Origin: Deltaproteobacteria bacterium
GTDB taxonomy: Bacteria; Desulfobacterota; Binatia; HRBIN30; CADEER01
Length of the DNA stretch: 49,583 bases
Assembly: GCA_029262455.1 (NCBI GenBank)
Contig: JAJCZJ010000036.1
Coordinates: forward strand, 1 to 49,583
Direction of reading: 5' to 3'
Shown piece after piece: positions 9,657 through 18,318 of the stretch. The position numbers and the translations under genes are program-made. Position 1 is the first letter of the stretch. Every line of letters starts with the position of its first letter. A model generated the notes under the pieces. That model was not told the origin of the DNA. It ran no database searches and saw nothing but the letters and a program-made list of their open reading frames with translations.

Positions 9657-10801
9657 CCAGAGGGCAACGTCGCATGCGGCCAGCCACGGCCGCGGCGCGT
9701 GCCATGGGCAAGCATGTCGAGAAGGTACACGGCGTCGTGCCGCCGATCTTCCCCTCGGTTTCCTACGAGCGCCACTCTGATGGAACCTATCCAGGCGGCC
9801 ACAGCTACAGCCGAGACCAGAACCCGAGCTTCGATCAAGTCGAAGCGGTACTCGCTGAATTGGACGGAGGCGCCGACGCCCTCGTCTTTGCATCGGGAAT
9901 GGCGGCGGCAACCACGATCTTCGAGGTTTTGCCGGCCGGCACCCATGTCGTTGCGCCTCAGCACATGTACTGGACCATCCGTTTGTGGATGGAACGGCTG
10001 TGCAACGCGGGCCGGATCACCCTAGACTTTATCGACCAAACCGATACCGATCTACTGAAATCCAGGCTACACGGCAACGCCAACGAGATCGTCTGGCTCG
10101 AAACCCCATCCAATCCGCTCGGCATCATTACAGACATCAACGCGTGCGCCGAGATCGCCCACGCCGCCGGTGCGACAGTCGTAGCGGACGGAACACTGGC
10201 TACACCGGTCTTGTGCAAACCACTCGAGTTGGGCGCCGACATCGTTTTGCATTCGGCGACCAAACAGCTCAACGGCCACACCGACGTTCTTGCCGGTGCC
10301 CTCGTGACAGCAGGCGAGACCGATCTGTGGCAGCGCATCCGCACCGATCGTGGCTACCGCGGCGCCGTCCTCGGCCCATTCGAGTCGTGGCTCCTACTGC
10401 GCGGCATGCGAACTCTCTTCCTGCGGGTCCGCGCCAGCGCCGACAGCGCACTGAAGGTCGCCGAGGCGATGCAGGAGGAAGAGCAGGTGAGCGAAGTTCT
10501 CTATCCCGGCTTACCCGAACATCCTGGGCACGGCATCGCCGCGAGCCAAATGAACGGTGGATTCGGTTTCGTCGTCTCGATCCGCGTGCGAGGTGGTGCC
10601 AGAGCCACACGACGCGTTGCCGACTCCGTTGAGCTCTTCACGCAGGCGACGTCGCTAGGAGGCGTCGAGAGCCTCATCGAGCATCGCGCCGGCATCGAAG
10701 GCGACACCACCCAAGTCCCCGACGATCTCCTGCGTCTGTCGATCGGCATCGAAGACCCGCGCGATCTAATCGAAGATCTCCAGCGCGCGTTGCGCGCCTG
10801 A
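9653..10801 (+). CDS. Cys/Met-metabolism PLP enzyme (cystathionine gamma-synthase/lyase family)
   Basis: 382 residues of the fold-type I transsulfuration family. The N-terminal VHGVVPPIFPSVSYERH and YSRDQNPSFDQVEAVLAELD blocks, the phosphate-binding ALVFASGMAA, the PLP-contacting VVADGTLATPV and the Schiff-base lysine Lys204 in HSATKQLNGHTDV are all present. The family includes cystathionine gamma-synthase, cystathionine lyases, methionine gamma-lyase and O-acylhomoserine sulfhydrylases, and sequence alone does not settle which. The C-terminal TSLGGVESLIEHRAG is typical. The ATG at 9653 overlaps the ptrB stop; an in-frame ATG at 9674 is the alternative. Confidence 0.9.
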   Translation: MTRGQRRMRPATAAARAMGKHVEKVHGVVPPIFPSVSYERHSDGTYPGGHSYSRDQNPSFDQVEAVLAELDGGADALVFASGMAAATTIFEVLPAGTHVVAPQHMYWTIRLWMERLCNAGRITLDFIDQTDTDLLKSRLHGNANEIVWLETPSNPLGIITDINACAEIAHAAGATVVADGTLATPVLCKPLELGADIVLHSATKQLNGHTDVLAGALVTAGETDLWQRIRTDRGYRGAVLGPFESWLLLRGMRTLFLRVRASADSALKVAEAMQEEEQVSEVLYPGLPEHPGHGIAASQMNGGFGFVVSIRVRGGARATRRVADSVELFTQATSLGGVESLIEHRAGIEGDTTQVPDDLLRLSIGIEDPRDLIEDLQRALRA

Positions 10802-11033
10802 ACTCTGCGCCGCGCGCGAAAATTTTCGAGCGCGGCGCGCGGGATCGACGGTTCAAGTTCAAAAGAAAAGAAACCGCAGATGAACGCGGGTAAACGCAGA
10901 TCGCGGGTTCTCAGCGTTCATACGAGTTCATCTGCGGTTTAGAAAAAACGGTTCGTCTCTGCCGAGAAGGTTGGGTTCCGACCATCCGCCGGGCTGGGTT
11001 CATCCGTGATCATCCGTGGCCAAATCTTCGCAC
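10802..11033. repeat. dispersed mosaic repeat, copy B, with a 32-bp near-perfect palindrome
   Basis: This gap lies between convergent genes. Positions 10807-10838 form a palindrome (15 of 16 pairs) centred on AAAATTTT, with no T tail. From 10847 onward the sequence shares about 80 bp with 22386-22470, including AAACCGCAGATGAACGCGG. It also shares CTCAGCGTTCAT and GGTTCCG...CCGGGCTGGGTTCATCCG modules with 3363-3577. No ORF in it looks coding. Confidence 0.65.
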
Positions 11034-12689
11034 CTACAGATCCATCGCATCGCGAGTCGAGAATCGCGATGCAATCGCAAAGAACCCGCCACACAAACAA
11101 TACCCGACGGCCCAGGGCCATCCACTGCCAAAGCCAATCTCGTAGACTCCACCCGCCGGTGTCACCCCACCGGCGTGGATGAATCCGAAGAAAGCCAACA
11201 CCGCTCCAACACCCGCCCATGTCGCCGCGCGAGTGAATTCACGCTCGATCAGATGCGAGCTCATCGCCGCCCAGATCATACAGGTCAGCATAAAACCTTG
11301 CGAAATGGCGACCAGGCCCGGAAGCCTTAGTCCTACCGACGCAAAGGCCGCCGGGTTCGCCAACGTGCTCGCCGCTAACTCCACACTCCCTTGCGCGACA
11401 CCCGCGGCGTTGAGAGTCTGAGTCACGATCAGCAAGCCCCACGCCGCGATCGCCGGAAATAGCCCGACCGCCACGGCAGGAGCCTGACGCCGGTCGGTTG
11501 CCTGAAACGCCTGCGCCGTGATCACCACGCCGATCCAAAGAACGATCGCCATGCCGGCCTCCATCGGAACGACGGAACCAACAAAGTAAGTCAGTCCAAA
11601 AGTCGCGAGAACGGCAAAGAAGATTGCGTTCAAGATCGAGTAGCCGGACCGCGCGCCAAGCGCCTTCCAACCCGGATGGCCGATGTAAATCGTCGTAGGA
11701 AAACACGACCCGAGAGCCGACGCGGCAATCGACCCCAGACCGTTCACCGCCATGCACGGTTTCGCCGGGTATGAGTCGCCCGCTGCTTCGGCCGACTCGA
11801 TGTTCTGCAACGAACCAAGGATATTGAACAGGCCCATCGGCAACACAACCGGAATCAGCGCATCGCGAAGGATCGGACTCGAGAGACCGGCATACAAGTC
11901 GGAGAGTAGCGGCATCGGCGGATAGAACCCTACCGACGAACCGGCATCGACGACCCTCTGCCACTCGACCAACGCAGGTTCATATCCGACGGCGGCAAGG
12001 AGCCAAGCAGCAGCCGTGCCGGCCAAAACTGCCCAAGCACCACCCGGAATACGAAAAGGAAACGCAACGCCGGCAAAATACGTCGTCAAGATAATTCCCA
12101 GCGGCAGCATCGCCACCAACGGCGATGCGAAGGTTTGCACCGCAAAATCGATCGCAATGAAGCTGATCGCGATTCCGGCGAGTGTCGATAGTAGCGCAGC
12201 GCGCGGAGTGGCACGCCGCACCGCGTCGCCGACAAAGGCCCCTGCCAATTCAATCAAGCCGGACAAAAAACACGCAGCCAGGCCCACTTGCCAGGCCGTC
12301 TGCGCCGCTTCGGCTGGGCTCGCTCCGGCTTTCATCGCAGCCAACTTGGACGGCAGCATGACCAAGAAAACGAAAGCAAAAAGCGAAACTGTATTGATGC
12401 CATACGGAAGAGCCGTTACGTCCGTTCGCCCCTCACGCTCAGACAGCCTCTGCGCCTCCCACGAATAGTAGACGTTGCCAACGATCACCGAGAGCGCGGC
12501 CCCCGGCAGAACGCTGCCCAGCAACAACTCGATCGAAAAGCCAAGCACTCCAGTGCAAAGGCCCAGGATCAACAAGAACTGGATCAGATTGTCGATCGCT
12601 AATCCAAAGAAACCGTCGACATCGCCCGCCTGAAAAAGAGGTTGCCGTCTACCCGGCACTGGTACTGACCACGAACATTTTCCCCGCAA
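11034..12689 (-). CDS. NCS2-type permease (xanthine/uracil/AzgA-like)
   Basis: About 551 residues with twelve or more hydrophobic segments. Conserved-looking blocks include YSWEAQRLSEREGRTDVTAL followed by PYGINT near the N-terminus, VVLPMGLFNILGSLQNIESA and SALGSCFPTTIYIGHPGW. These fit the nucleobase-cation symporter-2 fold, nearest to AzgA-like purine permeases, though a xanthine or other substrate is possible. The frame opens with TTG at 12689 and has GTG at 12659; neither has a good ribosome site, so the N-terminus is uncertain by about ten residues. It reads divergently from the di-iron protein gene at 12828. Confidence 0.8.
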   Translation of the reverse strand: MRGKCSWSVPVPGRRQPLFQAGDVDGFFGLAIDNLIQFLLILGLCTGVLGFSIELLLGSVLPGAALSVIVGNVYYSWEAQRLSEREGRTDVTALPYGINTVSLFAFVFLVMLPSKLAAMKAGASPAEAAQTAWQVGLAACFLSGLIELAGAFVGDAVRRATPRAALLSTLAGIAISFIAIDFAVQTFASPLVAMLPLGIILTTYFAGVAFPFRIPGGAWAVLAGTAAAWLLAAVGYEPALVEWQRVVDAGSSVGFYPPMPLLSDLYAGLSSPILRDALIPVVLPMGLFNILGSLQNIESAEAAGDSYPAKPCMAVNGLGSIAASALGSCFPTTIYIGHPGWKALGARSGYSILNAIFFAVLATFGLTYFVGSVVPMEAGMAIVLWIGVVITAQAFQATDRRQAPAVAVGLFPAIAAWGLLIVTQTLNAAGVAQGSVELAASTLANPAAFASVGLRLPGLVAISQGFMLTCMIWAAMSSHLIEREFTRAATWAGVGAVLAFFGFIHAGGVTPAGGVYEIGFGSGWPWAVGYCLCGGFFAIASRFSTRDAMDL

Positions 12690-12746
12690 CTACGCCAAAG
12701 CTCGCCAAAACCCAAATCACCCCGGGTGAACATAAATTCACTTCTG

Positions 12747-12809
12747 TTGATTCCCCCTTTTCGGAAGCGCTATATGGGTTATTCTTACCGTCACTGAACG
12801 GTCGTTCGG
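12747..12809 (+). promoter_or_regulatory. promoter with overlapping TetR-type inverted repeat
   Basis: A sigma-70-like pair TTGATT (12747-12752) and TATATG (12771-12776), 18 bp apart, precedes the di-iron protein gene. Starting 17 bp after the -10 is GAACG-GT-CGTTC (12796-12807), extendable to 12794-12809. Short perfect inverted repeats of this form, placed just downstream of the transcription start, are typical TetR-family operators. No TetR gene is in the window, so the repressor would be encoded elsewhere. Confidence 0.5.
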
Positions 12810-12827
12810 AATTGCAGGAGGCATGCG

Positions 12828-13952
12828 ATGGCAGCACATCTGACAACAGACCCAATCTACAACGCCGTTGATCGAGACGATTTTTCGTCCATGATCGAAG
12901 CCACTCGTTACGCCACGCGCACCGACGCGTTCGACGAGATCATCGCGGCGACAGTCGATCACTTTTGGGACCCAGCTGACCCAGCGTACCTCGATTATTC
13001 ACCGGACTTCGATTTCAAAAATCAGAACCTCATGCCGCTCGAGATGTGCGTGGAACTCGGTACCGCCGTCGCTGACAAGCTGGACGACGGCCAGAAACTG
13101 ACGCTGGCGAACGAAAGCTCCCGCTTTTTCCTGTCTAGCATCCTCCACGGCGAGCAAGGCGCGCTGTCCCTTTCCGCAAGCCTCTGCCACATCCTTCGCG
13201 ATCCAGGCGCACAAGAATACGCCGCCAACCAGGCTCGAGAAGAAGCGCGCCACGTCCACGCCTTTGCCTCCTACATCGATCGCCGGTGGGGGACACCGCT
13301 ACCCTGCGGGCCGACGCTAGCCAGCCTGATGGACGAGCTCGTCCTCGCTCCCCAAGTCTACAAGAAGCTCGTCGGCATGCAGATGCTGATCGAGGGACTC
13401 GCCATGGGAGCTTTCGCGACCATCCACTCGAAGACCAACGACCCGCTGCTGCGGCGGCTCGTACAACTGGTGATGACCGACGAAGCCTTCCATCACAAGT
13501 TCGGAAAGATTTGGGCAGATCGCACGATCCCCGGTCTCAACGAAGAAGATCACGCCCTGGTCGAAGACTGGGCGGCGTCGTGTTTCGAGATGCTGCTCTT
13601 CAATCTCGTAAACGCCGAACAGAAGCAGCACGTCTACGCCAAGCTCGGGCTCGATTGGGAATGGGTTCGCGACGCAATCATCGAGTCTTTCACCGACGAC
13701 AAGCGCCGCGCCATGATGACCGAGAGCACAAACATCTTTCGGGTCTTGATCAAAACCCTGCTCAAGGCTGGGATCATCACATCGCGCACGAGCGCGACCT
13801 ACGCACAATGGGTCGACATGGACGAGCTCGCTCGCGAAGATGACGAGGTCGTCGGCACCGACGTCGCCGAACAAGGCATCGCCGAGCTTCGCGAGATCAA
13901 TCGCAGCCGGACGAAGATTGGTAAGGTTCTGAAGAATATGGCCGCAGCGTAG
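12828..13952 (+). CDS. ferritin-like di-iron protein (R2/oxygenase type)
   Basis: 374 residues forming an all-helical domain with a complete set of six di-iron ligands: Glu109 (ILHGEQGA), Glu139xxHis142 (REEARHVHA), Glu189 (LIEGLAMG) and Glu219xxHis222 (TDEAFHHKFG). This four-carboxylate, two-histidine pattern is that of ribonucleotide reductase R2, AurF-type N-oxygenases and acyl-ACP desaturase relatives. No obvious radical tyrosine context or class I NrdA partner lies nearby, so an oxygenase or oxidase is more likely than NrdB. The ATG at 12828 follows AGGAGG with 6 nt spacing. An out-of-frame ATG at 12823 is ignored. The upstream inverted repeat suggests ligand-responsive control. Confidence 0.82.
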   Translation: MAAHLTTDPIYNAVDRDDFSSMIEATRYATRTDAFDEIIAATVDHFWDPADPAYLDYSPDFDFKNQNLMPLEMCVELGTAVADKLDDGQKLTLANESSRFFLSSILHGEQGALSLSASLCHILRDPGAQEYAANQAREEARHVHAFASYIDRRWGTPLPCGPTLASLMDELVLAPQVYKKLVGMQMLIEGLAMGAFATIHSKTNDPLLRRLVQLVMTDEAFHHKFGKIWADRTIPGLNEEDHALVEDWAASCFEMLLFNLVNAEQKQHVYAKLGLDWEWVRDAIIESFTDDKRRAMMTESTNIFRVLIKTLLKAGIITSRTSATYAQWVDMDELAREDDEVVGTDVAEQGIAELREINRSRTKIGKVLKNMAAA

Positions 13953-14009
13953 GCCGGCCGCTCCCCGCCGAAGGCCAGGCCCCTCACCCTCGCTGTAATT
14001 GCTGACGGC

Positions 14010-14507
14010 TTAACCTCGCTCAATGCCGTAGATCAACGCCGGAGATCCGTTGACCACGTCGCGGCGTCGAAAAGTTTCGCCGACCTTTTCGGCGACCCGA
14101 ATCGACGCAGTGTTGTCCGGATGAATGATGCTGATCAAAGAAGAAATCCGCATCTCCTCGAACGCATACCGCAAAACCGCACGGCCGCCTTCCGCGGCAT
14201 AGCCGCGCCCCCAATACGGCAAGTCGATCGCCCAACCAATCTCTAGACCGGGCCACCCCTCCGGATTCCACAATCCCAAGCGACCGACGAACCGTTCGCC
14301 GTCTTTTTCTTCGACCGCCAGCAAACCGTACCCACGCAGCTCCCAGTGACCTAGAAACAACGCAATCTGTCGCCAGGTTTCGTCCCGCGTGAGCGAGCGT
14401 CCCCCGATGAACCTCATCACCTCGGCTTTGGCGCACATCTGCGCGTAAGCCTCGAGATCGCGTTGCTCGAACATCCGCAACCGCAGGCGTTCGGTCTCTA
14501 GCTCCAT
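14010..14507 (-). CDS. GNAT N-acetyltransferase (RimJ/RimL-like)
   Basis: 165 residues with the layout of RimJ/RimL-like acetyltransferases: N-terminal ETERLRLRMFEQRDLEAYAQ, a central GRLGLWNPEGW and EIGWAIDLPYWGRGYAAEGG that supplies the acetyl-CoA pyrophosphate loop (GRGYAAEG), then HPDNTASIRVAEKVGETF. Substrates in this group are protein N-termini or small amines, and nothing here selects one. A TAG two codons upstream fixes the start at 14507; an AAGGCGG about 6 nt before it serves as ribosome site. Confidence 0.88.
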   Translation of the reverse strand: MELETERLRLRMFEQRDLEAYAQMCAKAEVMRFIGGRSLTRDETWRQIALFLGHWELRGYGLLAVEEKDGERFVGRLGLWNPEGWPGLEIGWAIDLPYWGRGYAAEGGRAVLRYAFEEMRISSLISIIHPDNTASIRVAEKVGETFRRRDVVNGSPALIYGIERG

Positions 14508-14579
14508 CTCCTACCGCCTTTTTCGCAATCGCAACGAAAACCCGATAGCAAGGACCGATTCCACAGCCGTCGAGCGACA

Positions 14580-15467
14580 ATGCCCCACCGCCCCCAAGAC
14601 TGGATCAACCTCATTCTGCTCTCTTTCATGTGGGGGACGTCCTTCTTGTTCACGAAGATCGCACTTGCGTCGTTCTCGCCCACAGTCGTCGTCAGTACGC
14701 GCCTCTTGCTTGGTGCTGTGGTGCTCGTGGCAATCGTCGTTCGAAGAGGTTTGCAGATCCCGCAGGGCCGACGAATTTGGCTCCACCTGCTGGTCCTATC
14801 TCTCCTTGGGAACACTCTGCCGTTTCTACTCATCGCTTGGGGGCAACGCGCTATTGATAGCGGTCTCGCCGCGATGCTGCTTGCAGCGATGCCATTGACC
14901 ACTCTGATACTGGCGCACTTCTTCGTCGAGGGCGAATCCATGTCGCCACGAAAGACCACCGGTTTCCTCGTCGGTCTGAGCGGAATCGCGGTCCTCGTCG
15001 GGCCCTCCGCGCTGGCAGAGCTCGGTGGAGATAGCACACAAATCGCCAGTCAGGTCGCGATCTTCGTCGCCGCACTTTGCTACTCCTGCAACGCAATCAT
15101 CGCCCGTAATCTGCCCGCTGGAGAACCAGTCGTTCATACCGCATCAACCATCACCCTGGCCGCGATCACCGTACTCCCGCTCAATCTGATCGACAGCTCA
15201 GTCAGCCTGCCGTTGACCTTCGTCAACGCAACATCCCTGCTTTGGCTAGGAGCGATCTCGACCGCGGCCGCGACGATTCTTTACTTTCGCATCATCGCCA
15301 GTGCCGGTCCAACATTCCTCTCGCTCATCAATTACCTGATCCCACCAATCGCTTTGATTGCTGGAGGTCTCGTACTGGGGGAACAACCCAACTCGACGGC
15401 CATCCTTGCGCTCGCCATTACGCTGGTCGGAATCGCCATCAGTCAAAGCTCACCGCACCGCCGCTAA
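14580..15467 (+). CDS. EamA/DMT-family transporter
   Basis: 295 residues in ten hydrophobic helices arranged as two EamA repeats. The first repeat opens with ILLSFMWGTSFLFTKIAL and the second contains CYSCNAIIARNL. The C-terminal block IINYLIPPIALIAGG lookalike reads SLINYLIPPIALIAGGLVLG, which is typical of RhaT/EamA exporters. Substrates are usually metabolites or amino acids and cannot be assigned. It is divergent from the GNAT gene and its stop overlaps that of the convergent gene at 15464. Confidence 0.88.
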   Translation: MPHRPQDWINLILLSFMWGTSFLFTKIALASFSPTVVVSTRLLLGAVVLVAIVVRRGLQIPQGRRIWLHLLVLSLLGNTLPFLLIAWGQRAIDSGLAAMLLAAMPLTTLILAHFFVEGESMSPRKTTGFLVGLSGIAVLVGPSALAELGGDSTQIASQVAIFVAALCYSCNAIIARNLPAGEPVVHTASTITLAAITVLPLNLIDSSVSLPLTFVNATSLLWLGAISTAAATILYFRIIASAGPTFLSLINYLIPPIALIAGGLVLGEQPNSTAILALAITLVGIAISQSSPHRR

Positions 15468-18316
15468 CGGTCCAACGGCAACGACGAGTATCCCCATCCG
15501 TCGGTACCGGCGCGCACGGGCTCTCCGCTCAGATGAGCGTACACTGTCGCAGCTGCTACCCCGATGACTTCGACCTGTGGTCGGGCAGCGCGCCGCACCG
15601 GCGCACCCCACACACCAACGAAGGCATCCTTCTCATGAAACGACTCGCCGGCATGGCGCCCCGGCACTACACTGTTGTAGCCAACACCAAAGCGCGGAAA
15701 CAGGTTGATCGTCCCGGCGCGATCGACATCGTAGAGATGAGCCAGCTGACCGACACTATCGGGCCGCGCCGTGTACGAAGTCAGCAACCGCCACTCACCC
15801 TCGCTACACCACGAATCTGGATCCTCCTGCTCAGCAGCTGCCAAACAACGCTTCGCCAAGACCGCATGGCGGGCGACTTCGGCAGGTTCGAACTCGTCAT
15901 ACGGACTCAGCTCCGAAACGCCGAGCAGATCGCCCCCGGGAGATTGATAGCGAATACGATCCCCGCGCCGTTCGATCGTGGCTGTCACTCGGCTCCCCCG
16001 GTGCGGGCCGATGACCGCAATCACGCCACCCTGGGGGCTACACGGTTCGACCCGGGCAACCATGTAGTCCAGCGATTCGGACAAGCCACGGTATAGTTCC
16101 GAGACAATATCGAGCGGTCCACTTCCGTCCAAAACTTCCAACCGCTCTAGCTGCTCGAGCAGCGGCTGCTGCACCCACCCCTGACCGGGGTCCGCAAACA
16201 GGTCGAGCATGTAATTGCCGCCCGCCGTCGATGCGACGATCGCGTCGTAGTTACGCATGGACGGTGGCTCCAATGGATTTGTTAGCTTCGGGCCTTCACC
16301 CTCGTCCGATGAGATCTTGATGACACGCAGATCGATTCCGCGCGCGCGTATCGCATCGAGGACTTCCTCTTCGGGATTCAGCAAGTGAAACACCGGCGCG
16401 AGTCCGTGGTCGCCAACCATGGTGAAGAGGGTCTGATCCTCGACGCCCGCGCTGCGGTACGTGGCTCCAATCAGTCCGAGCCAGTAATCCAGCCGGTTCA
16501 ACTCCCCACTCGGTGCAAGAATCGCGTCGGCGAACGGCCCGGCAAAGTGGGCAAAGTGGTCGGGCCACGGATTGTAGTAGAGAAAAAGTTGCGGCATCGA
16601 TTCCTGCTCGAGAGCAGCGATTCGGTCGATCAACTTCTCTGCCAATTGCCGTTCGTCGTTTTGGCCCATGCGCTCCAACACTTGGTACCAACGAAGCTCC
16701 TCAACCAGCACCGCACGCTTGGCGAGCAGCTCTGACCGAGCACGCCGCAGGGCGACTTCATTCTCCGCTCGGCGGCGTAGTTCCGCAACACAACGCAGCT
16801 CACCAAAGTCACGAATCTTCTCGCCCAGAGCGAGGCTCAAGAACGCGTCCACGCGGTAGTGCGCACCATCGTCATACTGCGCGCCGCACGAAAACGACCC
16901 GAGCGTTGGCATTCGATCAAACAACGTGCGCATCCCACCCGCGCGCACCAACTCGTCCAGCTGCAGCGCGTCGTTGCCGTAGAAGTAGTACGCGCGTCCG
17001 GTCAATACACCGTCGCGCCGTACATCTCGGTCGACAAAGTGAAAGTTCGGGATCGAGGTGCCCCCTGGGCCGGCGACCGGCGCGCCGGTCTTGGCAACCG
17101 GTAGATTGCGCACACTGATCGTAGGAGTGGTCGCAATTCCAAAACGGGCAACTCCACGCGAAGAATCGTAGATGCGTCGAAAATACCGCAGGTAGCTCGA
17201 GTGAGAATACCCCTTGGCGGCTATGTGAGTGAGAAACTCGGTGCGCTGTGTCGGCGCGGCCTTGGATGCCTGCGTTTCAGGCGCATACGTGGCGGCGCCT
17301 TCGTACTCGTCGGCCACACGGCCCAAGAACCGGTCCTCGGCCTCACCTGACGATAGCGACTCGACCAGATGTCCCTGCAAGCCGTCGACCACGGTCAGCA
17401 CCGCGTAGCGTCGGGACTGCGCATCCGTCAGGTAGGCCCAGAGCGCGCCTCCACCCGGATTCTCGAGCTCGCCCATCATCCATGCCCCGAGCTGCTGTTC
17501 GCGTATCACTCCGGTTGCGAAGACACGGTAATGCCTGCAAACGAGATCATCGAGAAAGTGAACCAACGAAATGCTCACTGCCTCGAGCCGGTTTTCGTCG
17601 GCGAGAATCGCGCGCAGGGCGTCGGACATTTCACCCTCGGATTGCATGCGGGAAAGGACATCCTCGAGCAAGTCCCGCACGATGGGCTGAACCCTCCGGG
17701 CGGCCGGTGCACGCTGCACATCCGTCACCCGCCGCGCGCATGCCAGCTGATCCGGCAGGTCCGCCGCCGCTCCCACTTCCTGCAAGTACAGCGCGTCGTA
17801 CATCGCCACCAGCCGCGCCACCAGGTCATCGTCAAACGCTGCCACGGGACCACCGGACTCGTCTTCGTCGTCGCCATTCCAAGAAAACATCGAATTCTCG
17901 AAACCAGCGATCCCATCGGATGGAGAAAAGTTCTTGCGCAACCAGGAATCGAACGACTCCGGCCGATATTCTTCGGACTCGAGATAAACATCGCGCAGCG
18001 CCAGCGCGAACGGGATCAGTTCATCAACGAACCCTGCCGAATCGATTCGCTTGCGGACGCGCCCATGTACGTCGGGAGGTAAGTCCAGCTCATCGAGGTA
18101 CGAACGAATCTTCGAGCGCGCAATCAGCGGCACAGCCAGATCGTAGGGAATCTTCTTGACCCATTGCGCAGCGTCGTAGATATCGCTCGCGACCAACTCG
18201 ATACGGCTCTCTATCGGGTTCGGAAGTTCTCCGCCTCTCCCACCGGGAAAGACAACCCACGCTCCCGTGACCACCACGCCGACCAGAGCCAGCCACGGCC
18301 ATCTCTTGCGGAGCAC
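15464..18316 (-). CDS. large secreted or membrane-anchored alkaline-phosphatase-superfamily protein
   Basis: The open frame reaches 18493 but runs back into hyuA. The GTG at 18316 lies two bases after the hyuA stop and is followed by an N-terminal membrane/signal segment (WPWLALVGVVVTGAWVVF), giving 950 residues. Alkaline-phosphatase-fold features occur in order: AVLTVVDGLQGHLVESL (first metal/nucleophile region), YNPWPDHFAHFAGPFADA (Asp-x3-His), TMVGDHGLAP with Asp636-His637, and a C-terminal GRHAGESFHEKDAFVGVWG. This fits type I phosphodiesterases or sulfatase-like hydrolases acting outside the cytoplasm. About 300 residues precede the catalytic core and match nothing I recognise. It is the third gene of the hyuB-hyuA operon. 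Confidence 0.68.
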   Translation of the reverse strand: MLRKRWPWLALVGVVVTGAWVVFPGGRGGELPNPIESRIELVASDIYDAAQWVKKIPYDLAVPLIARSKIRSYLDELDLPPDVHGRVRKRIDSAGFVDELIPFALALRDVYLESEEYRPESFDSWLRKNFSPSDGIAGFENSMFSWNGDDEDESGGPVAAFDDDLVARLVAMYDALYLQEVGAAADLPDQLACARRVTDVQRAPAARRVQPIVRDLLEDVLSRMQSEGEMSDALRAILADENRLEAVSISLVHFLDDLVCRHYRVFATGVIREQQLGAWMMGELENPGGGALWAYLTDAQSRRYAVLTVVDGLQGHLVESLSSGEAEDRFLGRVADEYEGAATYAPETQASKAAPTQRTEFLTHIAAKGYSHSSYLRYFRRIYDSSRGVARFGIATTPTISVRNLPVAKTGAPVAGPGGTSIPNFHFVDRDVRRDGVLTGRAYYFYGNDALQLDELVRAGGMRTLFDRMPTLGSFSCGAQYDDGAHYRVDAFLSLALGEKIRDFGELRCVAELRRRAENEVALRRARSELLAKRAVLVEELRWYQVLERMGQNDERQLAEKLIDRIAALEQESMPQLFLYYNPWPDHFAHFAGPFADAILAPSGELNRLDYWLGLIGATYRSAGVEDQTLFTMVGDHGLAPVFHLLNPEEEVLDAIRARGIDLRVIKISSDEGEGPKLTNPLEPPSMRNYDAIVASTAGGNYMLDLFADPGQGWVQQPLLEQLERLEVLDGSGPLDIVSELYRGLSESLDYMVARVEPCSPQGGVIAVIGPHRGSRVTATIERRGDRIRYQSPGGDLLGVSELSPYDEFEPAEVARHAVLAKRCLAAAEQEDPDSWCSEGEWRLLTSYTARPDSVGQLAHLYDVDRAGTINLFPRFGVGYNSVVPGRHAGESFHEKDAFVGVWGAPVRRAARPQVEVIGVAAATVYAHLSGEPVRAGTDGWGYSSLPLDR

Positions 18317-18318
18317 GA

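Noticed and set aside
10807-10838. Palindrome as an intrinsic terminator
   Set aside because: It has no loop and no T run after the stem; it is better treated as part of the dispersed repeat.
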